Positions 32,240 through 40,657 of a stretch of 64,000 nt of DNA are shown piece by piece. The notes beneath the pieces were generated by a model. That model was given only the letters and a program-made list of their open reading frames with translations. It made no database searches and was not told where the DNA came from. A program made the position numbers and the translations under genes. Position 1 is the stretch's first letter. Each line of letters begins with the position of its first letter. Source of the DNA: Mycobacterium sp. ITM-2016-00318 (GTDB lineage: Bacteria > Actinomycetota > Actinomycetes > Mycobacteriales > Mycobacteriaceae); the NCBI RefSeq assembly GCF_002968285.2, contig NZ_CP134400.1:4836001-4900000 (forward strand), given 5' to 3'.

Positions 32240-34360
32240 TCAGCGAGGCAGACCGAGTAGGCGTTCGCCTGCCATCGTGAGCAGAATCTGCTCCGTGCCG
32301 CCCGCGATCGTCAGGCAACGCACGTTGAGGAAGTCGAGCACGGGCTTGTTCTGGACAAGACCCGCGCCCTCGGAGAGGTCCATCCGGAATTCCGAGAGGG
32401 CCTGCCGATATCGCACGCCGATCAGCTTGCGGGCGCTGGCCTGCGGCCCGGGGTCGGCCCCGCCGACCGCCAGTTCCGCGATGCGCTGGTCGAGCAGCGA
32501 ACCGACCTGGGCCGCGATGATCAACCTGCCGAGGCCGTCCTGCACAGCGGGATCGAGGTCGCGCTCGGCGACGGTGCGCAGCACCTCTTCCATCGGGTTG
32601 CCGAGCGCGGTGCCGTGAGCCATCGCGACTCGCTCGTTGGCCAGCGTGGTGCGGGCCAGCCGCCACCCGTCGTTGACCTGACCGACCACCATCTCGTCGG
32701 GCACGAAGACGTCGTCGAAGAACACCTCGTTGAACAGGTCGTCGCCGGTGATCTCCCGCAGCGGGCGGATGTCGATGCCGGGCGTCGACATGTCGACGAG
32801 GAAATACGTGATGCCCTTGTGCTTGGGGGCGTCGGGGTCGGTACGCGCCAGGCAGACACCCCACTGCGCCCTGTCGGCGCGCGACGTCCACACCTTCTGC
32901 CCGGTGAGCTTCCAACCCCCCTCGGCGCGTACGGCTTTCATCCGCAACGACGCGAGGTCCGAGCCTGCGCCCGGTTCGCTGAACAGCTGGCACCAGAACA
33001 GTTCACCGCTCAGGGTGGGCGGGACGAACCGCTCGATCTGTTCCTTGCTGCCGTGTTCGATGATCGTCGGCGCCGCCCACCACCCGATCACGAGATCGGG
33101 GCGCTCGACGCCCGCGTCGGCCAACTCGCGGTCGATGAGCAACTGTTCGGCCGGCGAGGCGTCCCGCCCATAGGGCTTCGGCCAGTGCGGTGCCTGCAGA
33201 CCCGCCTCGGCGAGTGCGATCTGGCGCTTCTCGACGGGCTGGGCAGCGACATCGGCGACCGCCGCGGCGATCTCGGGTTGCAGGTGTTCAACGGATGCCA
33301 AGTCGATGTGCAGCTCGCGGCGGACACCCCGCTGCGTCAGCGTCGCGACGCGGCGCAACCAGCGCGACGGGCCGCCGAGGAACTGTGAGATGCCATATGC
33401 GCGACGCAGATACAGGTGTGCATCGTGCTCCCAGGTGATGCCGATACCACCGAGCACCTGAATGCAGTCCTTCGCGTTCGCCTTCGCCATCTCGATGCCG
33501 GCGGCCGCCGCGACGGAAGCCGCGATCGACAGCTGAGCGTCGTCGTCGCCGTTGGCCGCGCGGGCGGCGTCGCCCGCGGCTACCGCGACCTGTTCGGAGC
33601 GCAGGAGCATCTCGGCGCACATGTGCTTGACCGCCTGGAAACTGCCGATCGGCTTGCCGAACTGCTCGCGCACCTTCGCGTACTCGGTAGCGGTTTGCAG
33701 TGTCCACCGCGCCACGCCTGCGGCCTCGGCGGCGTGCACGGTTGCGACGATGTCCTCGACGCGCTGCCTGCCTGCGGGAAGCACCTCGGCCACAGCACCG
33801 TCCAGCACGACGCGAGCCAACGGGCGGGAGAAGTCGGTGGGCGTCAGCGGTTCGACGGTGACGCCGCCGGCTGCGGCGTCGACGAGCACGAATTCGTCGC
33901 CCGCGGGCAACAGCAGCACGCCTTCGGAGTCGCCGCCCAGCACGCAATCGGCAGTGCCGGAGGCCGTGCCGCCGTCGAGTTTCACGTCGGCTGTCAACGC
34001 AAGGCCCGCCGTGCGCTCGCCCGATGCGAGTGCGTCGAGCAGCTCGGCCCGCGAACCCGGGATGACGAGCGTGGCTATTGCGGTAGTGGCGATCGGCCCC
34101 GGCACCATCGCGGCGGCGGCCTCGTCGACCATCGCGCACAGATCGTCGACGGTGCCGCCGGCACCGCCGCACTCCTCGGGCAGGGCCACGCCGAAGATGC
34201 CCAATTGAGCGAGACCGGCGTACGGCGCGCGCCAAGCGTCGGCCTCACCGTTCTCGATTCTGCGGGCCGCCTCGACGGCCTTGGCTCCCGCCGCCCAGCT
34301 ACGGACCAGTTCACGCGCGGCGAACTGCTCGTCGGTGCCGGTCGCTGACGCCTGCGACAT
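32240..34360 (-). CDS. fadE34: FadE34 (ChsE3), two-domain steroid acyl-CoA dehydrogenase
   Basis: A 706-residue protein formed by two acyl-CoA dehydrogenase domains. The first (residues 1-335) has YAKVREQFGKPIGSFQAVKH and GGIGITWEHDAHLYLRRA; the second (about 350-706) has WCQLFSEPGAGSDLA, KVWTSRADRAQW and a C-terminal AGGTEQILLTMAGERLLGLP. The usual alpha2beta2 heterotetramer is thus made as one chain. FadE34/ChsE3 of M. tuberculosis dehydrogenates the five-carbon steroid side chain as a CoA ester. The ATG is 44 bases from the perfect KstR palindrome shared with kstR. It is about twice the family length, as expected. Confidence 0.93.
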   Translation of the reverse strand: MSQASATGTDEQFAARELVRSWAAGAKAVEAARRIENGEADAWRAPYAGLAQLGIFGVALPEECGGAGGTVDDLCAMVDEAAAAMVPGPIATTAIATLVIPGSRAELLDALASGERTAGLALTADVKLDGGTASGTADCVLGGDSEGVLLLPAGDEFVLVDAAAGGVTVEPLTPTDFSRPLARVVLDGAVAEVLPAGRQRVEDIVATVHAAEAAGVARWTLQTATEYAKVREQFGKPIGSFQAVKHMCAEMLLRSEQVAVAAGDAARAANGDDDAQLSIAASVAAAAGIEMAKANAKDCIQVLGGIGITWEHDAHLYLRRAYGISQFLGGPSRWLRRVATLTQRGVRRELHIDLASVEHLQPEIAAAVADVAAQPVEKRQIALAEAGLQAPHWPKPYGRDASPAEQLLIDRELADAGVERPDLVIGWWAAPTIIEHGSKEQIERFVPPTLSGELFWCQLFSEPGAGSDLASLRMKAVRAEGGWKLTGQKVWTSRADRAQWGVCLARTDPDAPKHKGITYFLVDMSTPGIDIRPLREITGDDLFNEVFFDDVFVPDEMVVGQVNDGWRLARTTLANERVAMAHGTALGNPMEEVLRTVAERDLDPAVQDGLGRLIIAAQVGSLLDQRIAELAVGGADPGPQASARKLIGVRYRQALSEFRMDLSEGAGLVQNKPVLDFLNVRCLTIAGGTEQILLTMAGERLLGLPR

Positions 34361-34404
34361 TTCGGGACTCCTATGCCATCGTGCGAGAAGGGCGTGCTTC
34401 TCAC

Positions 34405-34418
34405 TAGAACGTGTTCTA
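34405..34418. promoter_or_regulatory. KstR operator, fadE34/kstR divergent promoter
   Basis: TAGAACGTGTTCTA is a perfect palindrome and an exact TnnAACnnGTTnnA match. It lies between the divergent fadE34 and kstR genes, which gives KstR autoregulation and repression of fadE34. Confidence 0.92.
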
Positions 34419-34561
34419 ATAGTGCCAGCGATCGGACGTCAAGTCGAACGTCATTGCAGCAGGACACATCAGTGCAGAACAGGCGCTGAGGTGAGCAAAC
34501 ATGGATCGGCATGCGTATCGTTTTCCAACGACAACGCATGATGAAGGAGCGTTCCGCACCG

Positions 34562-35242
34562 ATGTCTGGAATGTCCGTGCCAGCACAGACCAACCCGCCG
34601 GCCGGGTCTGAGACCCGGCCCCCACACGTGATGCCGGTGTCCGTCCTCGCCGAATCCGAACTCGGCTCCGAGGCGCAGCGTGAGCGTCGTAAGCGCATCC
34701 TGGACGCCACCCTGGCCATCGCGTCCAAGGGCGGCTACGAAGCCGTCCAGATGCGTGCCGTCGCCGAACGCGCCGACGTCGCCGTCGGCACCCTGTACCG
34801 CTACTTCCCGTCCAAGGTCCACCTCCTGGTGTCGGCACTCGGCCGCGAGTTCGAACGCATCGACGCCAAGACCGACCGTGCGGCGCTGGCCGGCGGCACG
34901 CCCTATCAGCGGCTGAACCTGATGGTCGGCAAGCTCAACCGGGCCATGCAGCGCAACCCGCTGCTGACCGAGGCGATGACCCGGGCGTTCGTCTTCGCCG
35001 ACGCGTCCGCGGCGGGCGAGGTCGACCACGTCGGCAAGCTGATGGACTCGATGTTCGCGCGCGCCATGAGCGAGGGTGAGCCCACCGAGGACCAGTACCA
35101 CATCGCAAGGGTCATCTCCGATGTCTGGCTGTCGAACCTGCTGGCCTGGCTGACGCGGCGGGCATCGGCCACCGACGTCAGCAAGCGGCTCGACCTTGCC
35201 GTCCGGTTGCTCATCGGCGATGGCGAGCACCCTAAGATCTGA
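34562..35242 (+). CDS. kstR: KstR, TetR-family master repressor of cholesterol catabolism
   Basis: The core from VLAESELGSEAQRERRKRI to the C-terminus closely follows the M. tuberculosis KstR (199 residues), including the HTH MRAVAERADVAVGTLYRYF. KstR represses side-chain and A/B-ring genes and responds to steroid CoA thioesters. From the ATG at 34562 the protein has about 226 residues with an extra N-terminal leader rich in Pro, Ser and Thr. The ATG at 34631 would give the short form. AAGGAG at 34544-34549 favours 34562, with a slightly long gap of 12 bases. The stop is four bases before otsB. Confidence 0.93.
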   Translation: MSGMSVPAQTNPPAGSETRPPHVMPVSVLAESELGSEAQRERRKRILDATLAIASKGGYEAVQMRAVAERADVAVGTLYRYFPSKVHLLVSALGREFERIDAKTDRAALAGGTPYQRLNLMVGKLNRAMQRNPLLTEAMTRAFVFADASAAGEVDHVGKLMDSMFARAMSEGEPTEDQYHIARVISDVWLSNLLAWLTRRASATDVSKRLDLAVRLLIGDGEHPKI

Positions 35243-35245
35243 TGC

Positions 35246-35998
35246 GTGCTCCCGGTCGAACTGCAGCGCGCGCTCGACGTCGTCGCCGCGGTCCCGCGAC
35301 TGCTTATTGCGTGTGACTTCGACGGCACACTGGCCCCGATAGTCAGCAATCCCTCCGACGCCCGCCCACTCCCGGCCGCCGCCGACGCGCTCGTCGCGCT
35401 GTCACAAGCGGAGTCGACGTACGCGGCGCTGATCTCCGGTCGCGCGCTGAGCGTTCTGCGTGATCTGTCGTCGATGCCCGAGTCCGTGCATCTCGTCGGC
35501 AGCCACGGCGCGGAGTTCGACACCGGATTCACGCATGAGGTGGACGAATCGCTGCTGATCCGAATCACTAAGGAACTCAACGCAATCGCTGACGATCGTC
35601 CCGGCGTGACGGTCGAGACCAAGCCCGCGAGCGTTGCCCTGCACGTGCGCAATGCACGTCCCGAGGACGGCGAAGCCGCGTTGAGCGATGCGCGGACGGC
35701 TGCCCAGTCGTGGGACGCTCAACTCACCGAGGGCAAAGCTGTGCTGGAGTTCGCCGTCATCTCTACGGACAAGGGCGAGGCCGTCGACATTCTGCGCGAC
35801 CAGCACGACGCCTCTGCGGTGGTGTTCCTCGGCGACGACGTCACCGACGAGAAGGCGTTTCGACGACTGCGCGACGGGGACATCGGGGTGAAGGTGGGCC
35901 AGGGGGACACGCTGGCCGGATACCGGGTCGATGCGCCCGAAGATGTTGCGCTGGCGCTCGAGCATCTGCTCGGAGCGCGCAGCAGGGCGCTTGCCTGA
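35246..35998 (+). CDS. otsB: Trehalose-6-phosphate phosphatase
   Basis: A 250-residue HAD-superfamily phosphatase. Motif I is DFDGTLAP (residues 24-31), with SGR near residue 65, GSHGAEF near residue 88, and late motif FLGDDVTDEKAF (residues 194-205). These match OtsB-type trehalose phosphatases, which dephosphorylate trehalose 6-phosphate. The size is that of the short single-domain form rather than the large OtsB2. The start is GTG four bases after kstR, so the two are probably cotranscribed, tying trehalose output to the sterol regulator's transcript. Confidence 0.85.
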   Translation: MLPVELQRALDVVAAVPRLLIACDFDGTLAPIVSNPSDARPLPAAADALVALSQAESTYAALISGRALSVLRDLSSMPESVHLVGSHGAEFDTGFTHEVDESLLIRITKELNAIADDRPGVTVETKPASVALHVRNARPEDGEAALSDARTAAQSWDAQLTEGKAVLEFAVISTDKGEAVDILRDQHDASAVVFLGDDVTDEKAFRRLRDGDIGVKVGQGDTLAGYRVDAPEDVALALEHLLGARSRALA

Positions 35999-36020
35999 GA
36001 GACGAGTGCCCGTTACAGCC

Positions 36021-37121
36021 CTAGACCGGCGGGCCCGAGGTACGGCCGCGGATCAGCTCGGTGTCGAGCACGTCGATGACCGGCAGGCCCGACCGCGGCG
36101 GGTTGTGGAGCAGTTTGCCTGCCCGCAGCCCCTTCTCGAGACTCGGCTGCTTCACCGTTGTCAGCCCACGGGCCAGTGCGTCGGGCACCCCGTCGAAGCC
36201 CGTCACCGTCATCTGACCGGGCACGTAGATCCCGCGCGCCCGCAGATGGTCGGTCGCCGAGAGCGCCAGCACATCCGCGGTGCAGATCAGCGCGGTAAGA
36301 CGCGGGTTCGTCTCGAGCGCCACGTCGGCCGCGACGCCGCCCGAAGTCGGTTGATGCTCATAGCTTTCCACCACGGTCAGTGATCCGGGATCCAGGCCGG
36401 CGTCCATCATGGCGTCGTACACGCCGTGGATCCGCTCCCGCTGTACGTGAAAGTGCGGGGTCTGCAACCGATCCGGGTTCGCGACCACCGGCCTGCCGTC
36501 ACCCGGTGGGCGCTCCCGGCCCAGCCGCATCGTCAGCAGGCCGATCTCGCGGTGCCCCAGCTCGATCACGTACTTCGCAAGCTCAGCCATGCCGGCCCGA
36601 TCGTCGATGCAGACGCGCGACATTCCCGGCACATCCTTCGGCTGGTCCACCACCACGACGGGAAGGTGCCGCTGCAACACCACCTGTAGGTACGGGTCGT
36701 CGTCGGACGTCGAGTACACCACGAAGCCGTCGACCCCGGCCGCGAGCACCGCGGCCGACCCGTCGCTGACGCTGCGCGTCGGCCCCACGGCGACCAGCAG
36801 CAGCCCCTGCCCCACTTCCTCGCACGACTCGGCGAGGCCCGCGACGAAGTCCAGCGCCGCGGGATCTCGAAACGAGTAATTCAGTGGCTCCGTCATGACC
36901 AGCCCCACCGCACCGGCCTTGCGGGTGCGCAGCGAGCGGGCCACCGGGTCGGGGCCCGCGTAGCCGAGGCGTTTGGCAGTCGCGAGTACCCGCTCACGAA
37001 GATCGGCGGAGAGCTGGTCAGGCCGGTTGTAGGCGTTGGAGATCGTGGTGCGCGAGACCTTGAGCTCGGCTGCCAAGGAGGCCAGGGTCGCCCGCCGCCT
37101 CGGCGTCGGGGTTCTGGACAT
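36021..37121 (-). CDS. LacI-family regulator, Rv3575c-like
   Basis: A 366-residue LacI regulator. The HTH covers residues 12-35 (TLASLAAELKVSRTTISNAYN) and is followed by the hinge helix and a sugar-binding-protein-like core. The tail contains VTGFDGVPDALARGLTTVKQP, typical of the family. It is convergent with otsB and divergent from znuA. Rv3575c occupies the same place after kstR. Sequence does not reveal the ligand. Its ATG lies 94 bases from the znuA GTG, so the Zur-like box between them could affect both. Confidence 0.82.
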   Translation of the reverse strand: MSRTPTPRRRATLASLAAELKVSRTTISNAYNRPDQLSADLRERVLATAKRLGYAGPDPVARSLRTRKAGAVGLVMTEPLNYSFRDPAALDFVAGLAESCEEVGQGLLLVAVGPTRSVSDGSAAVLAAGVDGFVVYSTSDDDPYLQVVLQRHLPVVVVDQPKDVPGMSRVCIDDRAGMAELAKYVIELGHREIGLLTMRLGRERPPGDGRPVVANPDRLQTPHFHVQRERIHGVYDAMMDAGLDPGSLTVVESYEHQPTSGGVAADVALETNPRLTALICTADVLALSATDHLRARGIYVPGQMTVTGFDGVPDALARGLTTVKQPSLEKGLRAGKLLHNPPRSGLPVIDVLDTELIRGRTSGPPV

Positions 37122-37179
37122 GCTGTGACGGTAGCCGACATCGACATTCGCGCAGCGCAGCCGCGTGGGTTAGAGTTAT

Positions 37180-37194
37180 TGGAAACGGTTTTCA
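37180..37194. promoter_or_regulatory. Zur-like box upstream of znuA
   Basis: TGGAAA-CGG-TTTTCA is an imperfect palindrome (one mismatch) within an AT-rich stretch before znuA. It resembles the mycobacterial Zur site built on TGAAAA-N3-TTTTCA. The site ends 20 bases before the znuA start. Zinc-dependent repression of znuACB is inferred. Confidence 0.65.
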
Positions 37195-37214
37195 TTTGTA
37201 TTAGGAGGAGTTCG

Positions 37215-38120
37215 GTGCGCAAGGCGGCGATCAAGCTGGCAGTCGGGCTGACGGCGGCGGCGCTTGCCATCGCCGCCTGCTCCGACTCGCAGTCCGGTCC
37301 CGAACACGGTGCGTTTTCCATCGTCGCGACGACGGACGTGTGGGGCAGCGTGGCCAGTGCGGTCGCCGGCCGGCACGCGTCGGTCAAGTCGATCGAGACC
37401 GGCGCCAACGCCGACCCGCACTCGTTCGAGGCCACCCCCGGCGATGTCGCGACGATCAGCGACGCGTCGCTTGTGGTCTACAACGGCGGCGGCTACGACC
37501 ACTGGGTGGACGACGTGCTGGCAGGCGACCCCGAGAAAGAAGCCGTCGACGCGTACTCCCTACGCGGCGCCGAGGAACCGGCCAACGAACACGTCTTCTA
37601 CGACGTCGGGGTGGCCAAGGCCGTCGCCGAGGAGGTCGCGAAGCGACTCGGCGAGATCGACTCGGCGCACGCCGACGAATACCGTTACAATGCAGCTACA
37701 TTCGGCAACAAGGCGAATGAGATCGCCGCCTCGGCACGGGCAATCGGCACGGCGCACCCGTCGGGGTCCGTTGTCGCGACCGAACCGGTCGCGTACTACC
37801 TGCTGCGCAACGCCGGCATCGCCGACCGCACGCCGCCGGGCTTCGCCAGCGCCGTGGAGGAGGGTGACGACCCGTCGCCCGCCGACGTCGCCGCGATGCT
37901 CGACCTGATCGGCACCCGCCAGGTGTCGGTGCTGCTCTTCAACCCGCAGACCGAGACCGCGGCGACCGGGCAGATCCGGGACGCGGCGCGGCGCGCAGGC
38001 CTGCCGGTGGTGTCTGTCACCGAAACCCTGCCCGAGGGTGCCGACTACCTGACGTGGCAGCGCGACACCGTCGACGAACTCGCGCGGCAATTCGACAAAG
38101 CGCCACAGACGAATCGATAG
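37215..38120 (+). CDS. znuA: ZnuA-type zinc/manganese-binding lipoprotein
   Basis: A 301-residue cluster A-I metal-binding protein. The lipobox AIAAC is near residue 20. Metal-ligand regions include GANADPHSFEATPGD near residue 61 (His), a central EHVFYD (His), and TEPVAYYLL with a Glu, but no long His-rich loop. Structure and context indicate zinc uptake. AGGAGGAG at 37203-37210 supports the GTG at 37215. It is first in znuA-znuC-znuB. In M. tuberculosis the equivalent position holds lppH instead. Confidence 0.85.
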   Translation: MRKAAIKLAVGLTAAALAIAACSDSQSGPEHGAFSIVATTDVWGSVASAVAGRHASVKSIETGANADPHSFEATPGDVATISDASLVVYNGGGYDHWVDDVLAGDPEKEAVDAYSLRGAEEPANEHVFYDVGVAKAVAEEVAKRLGEIDSAHADEYRYNAATFGNKANEIAASARAIGTAHPSGSVVATEPVAYYLLRNAGIADRTPPGFASAVEEGDDPSPADVAAMLDLIGTRQVSVLLFNPQTETAATGQIRDAARRAGLPVVSVTETLPEGADYLTWQRDTVDELARQFDKAPQTNR

Positions 38121-38127
38121 TGGCACG

Positions 38128-38946
38128 GTGGCTGCTGCCGATGTCGTCGACCTGTCGGGTGCTCGCCTCGCCTTCGGCGATCGGGTGCTCTGGGACAAGT
38201 TGGATCTCGCGGTTCGGGCGGGTGAGTTCATCGCGGTGCTCGGCCCGAACGGCACCGGCAAGACCTCACTGCTGAAGGTGCTGCTCGGCCAGTTGCCGCT
38301 GTCCTCGGGCACCGTCACGGTCGCCGGCAGGCCGGTCACCGAAGGCAGCGATCTCATCGGCTACGTGCCACAGCATCGAGCCGTCGATCCCGGTATGACG
38401 CTGCGCGGCAGCGATCTCGTCGGACTCGGGCTCGACGGTCACCGCTGGGGCGTGACGAGCCTGCGGCCCGCCGAGCGGTCGCGGCGGCGCACGGCGGTGC
38501 AAACCGCGCTGCGCCAGGTCAACGCCGACCGCCTGGCGGCCGTACCCGTCGGCGTGATGTCGGGCGGCGAGCTGCAGCGGGTGCGCATCGCCCAGGCGCT
38601 CGCGAGCGACCCCGTGCTGCTGCTGTGCGACGAGCCGCTGCTGAACCTCGACCCGGCCAACGCGCGGCTGGTCTCCGCGCTCATCGACCAACGTAGGCGG
38701 GACGCCGACACCTCGGTGCTGTTCGTCACCCATGAGGTGAATCCTGTTCTGCCCTTTGTGGATCGGGTGCTGTACCTGGTCGACGGACGGTTTCGGATCG
38801 GCACCGTCGACGACGTGATGACGTCCGACACCCTCTCGGAGCTCTACCGCGCCGACATCCAGGTGGTGAAGGTGCACGGCCGCTACGTCGTGGTCGGTGA
38901 GCACATCGACCATTCCGGTCACACGAGCGGGCACACCCATGAATGA
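38128..38946 (+). CDS. znuC: ZnuC-type metal ABC transporter ATPase
   Basis: A 272-residue ABC ATPase with Walker A GPNGTGKTS (about residues 40-48), ABC signature MSGGELQRVRIAQAL, Walker B LLLCDEP and H-loop FVTHE. The C-terminus is His-rich (HIDHSGHTSGHTHE), a possible metal-sensing or buffering tail. The start is GTG at 38128, seven bases after znuA. It overlaps znuB by eight bases. Confidence 0.88.
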   Translation: MAAADVVDLSGARLAFGDRVLWDKLDLAVRAGEFIAVLGPNGTGKTSLLKVLLGQLPLSSGTVTVAGRPVTEGSDLIGYVPQHRAVDPGMTLRGSDLVGLGLDGHRWGVTSLRPAERSRRRTAVQTALRQVNADRLAAVPVGVMSGGELQRVRIAQALASDPVLLLCDEPLLNLDPANARLVSALIDQRRRDADTSVLFVTHEVNPVLPFVDRVLYLVDGRFRIGTVDDVMTSDTLSELYRADIQVVKVHGRYVVVGEHIDHSGHTSGHTHE

Positions 38947-39805
38947 CCGGCTCGCCGATCTCCTCGCGCACCTGTTCGCCTTCGACGTGACCGCCGACCT
39001 GCTCGGCCGCGACTTCGTCCAGCAGGCGTTGATCGCCGCCGCGCTGCTGGCTCTGGTGGCGGGGTTGATCGGGCCGTTCATCGTGATGCGCCAGATGTCG
39101 TTCGCGGTGCACGGTTCGAGCGAACTATCTTTGACCGGAGCGGCTTTCGCGCTGCTGACCGGTCTGAACGTCGGTATCGGCGCGTTGGTCGGAAGTGCGC
39201 TGGCCGCGATTCTCTTCGGCATTCTCGGCCAGCGCGCCCGGGAGCGTGACTCCGCGATCGGGGTGGTGCTCGCGTTCGGGCTCGGCCTCGCGGTGCTGTT
39301 CATTCATCTCTACCCGGGCCGAACCGGCACCAGCTTCGCCTTGCTGACCGGGCAGATCGTCGGCGTCGGCTACACGGGGCTCGCACTGCTCGCGGTGGTT
39401 ACCGTCGTCGTGACCGTGGTGCTGGCCGTGTGTTACCGACCGCTGCTGTTCTCCACCGTCGATCCGGACGTCGCAGCGGCGAGGGGCGTGCCGGTCCGTG
39501 CGATGGGCATCGTGTTCGCCGCCCTGGTGGGTGTGGTCGCCGCGCAGGGCGTGCAGATCGTCGGAGCGCTATTGGTGATGTCGCTTCTGATCACGCCTGC
39601 TGCCGCAGCGGCGCGGGTGTTCGTCTCCCCAGTGGCCACGATTGCCGCCTCCGTGGTCTTCGCCGAGATATCCGCTGTCGGCGGCATCGTGGCATCGCTG
39701 GCGCCTGGGGTGCCGGTGTCGGTGTTCGTCACGACGATCTCGTTCACGATCTTCGTGCTCTGCTGGCTGGTCGGTAGACGCGCCGCGATCGCCAAGTCGT
39801 ACTAA
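38939..39805 (+). CDS. znuB: ZnuB-type metal ABC transporter permease
   Basis: A 288-residue permease of the ABC-3 family with about eight hydrophobic helices. QMSFAVHGSSELSLTG near residue 50 is the usual H-x8-G/A-type conserved segment of ZnuB/MntB permeases. It completes the zinc importer. Its ATG lies within the end of znuC. Its TAA shares CTAA (39802-39805) with the stop of the convergent rhodanese. Confidence 0.87.
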   Translation: MNDRLADLLAHLFAFDVTADLLGRDFVQQALIAAALLALVAGLIGPFIVMRQMSFAVHGSSELSLTGAAFALLTGLNVGIGALVGSALAAILFGILGQRARERDSAIGVVLAFGLGLAVLFIHLYPGRTGTSFALLTGQIVGVGYTGLALLAVVTVVVTVVLAVCYRPLLFSTVDPDVAAARGVPVRAMGIVFAALVGVVAAQGVQIVGALLVMSLLITPAAAAARVFVSPVATIAASVVFAEISAVGGIVASLAPGVPVSVFVTTISFTIFVLCWLVGRRAAIAKSY

Positions 39806-40629
39806 CCCGTCTCGACGGGACGCGCCCCGTCAGAGGACCATTCGGACCACGACCCGGGATACAGCGCTGCGTCGACACCTAGCGACGCCAGTGCGACGAC
39901 GACGACCGATGCGGTCACGCCGGAACCGCAGTAGGCACCGACGTCGCCGGAGAACTCGAGCCGCTTGGCGAGTTCGCCCTCGGTCAGAAACGTTCCGTCA
40001 TCGGCAAGCAGCCCGGTGCTTGGCACGTTGCGAGCCCCCGGAATGTGTCCGGCGACAGGGTCGATCGGTTCGACGTCGCCGCGGAACCGCTCGGGTGCGC
40101 GCGCATCCAGCAGCGTTTCGACTGCTATCGCCTGTTCGGCAGAGAGCGTGGGCAGCGCGCCTGCGTACAGGTCCGGGTACGAGACAGTCACGTCGCCCGG
40201 ATCCGGAGTGACGGAACCTGTTTCGAGCGGCCCCGACCACGCGGCGAGGCCGCCGTCAAGTATGCGGACGTCGGTGATGCCTGCCGCCGACAGCACCCAC
40301 CACGCGCGGGCCGACCCAGCCCGGTTCCAGTCGTCGTAGACGACCACGGGTACGCCTGCGCGGAGACCCCACCGACGACCGGCCCCTTCGAGCGCTCGGC
40401 CCGACGGAAGCGGATGACGCCCGCGGCCAACGACCGACTGGTCGCTGAGCTCGTCCTCGAGGGAGACGTAGGCCGCGCCGGGAATGTGCCCGCGTTCGTA
40501 GGCGTCGCGTCCGTCGGGTTCGGACAACTGCCATCGCACGTCGAGGATCGTGAGCTGCTTGCCTGCGGACAGCACCGCGCTCAGTTCCGGTGCGGTGATC
40601 AACACCTCGTCGCGCCGTCGTCGATTCAC
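39802..40629 (-). CDS. Two-domain rhodanese-like sulfurtransferase
   Basis: A 275-residue tandem rhodanese. The inactive first domain has DVRWQLSEPDGRDAYERGHI (about residues 30-49) and YDDWNRAGS. The active second domain has DARAPERFRG and the persulfide loop YCGSGVTAS with the catalytic Cys near residue 234. It resembles thiosulfate or 3-mercaptopyruvate sulfurtransferases; CGSGVT favours the mercaptopyruvate type (inference). The start is GTG, divergent from pxpA by 28 bases. Confidence 0.85.
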   Translation of the reverse strand: MNRRRRDEVLITAPELSAVLSAGKQLTILDVRWQLSEPDGRDAYERGHIPGAAYVSLEDELSDQSVVGRGRHPLPSGRALEGAGRRWGLRAGVPVVVYDDWNRAGSARAWWVLSAAGITDVRILDGGLAAWSGPLETGSVTPDPGDVTVSYPDLYAGALPTLSAEQAIAVETLLDARAPERFRGDVEPIDPVAGHIPGARNVPSTGLLADDGTFLTEGELAKRLEFSGDVGAYCGSGVTASVVVVALASLGVDAALYPGSWSEWSSDGARPVETG

Positions 40630-40657
40630 GTCTTCAGCGTGCCACTAGGCTGATGCC

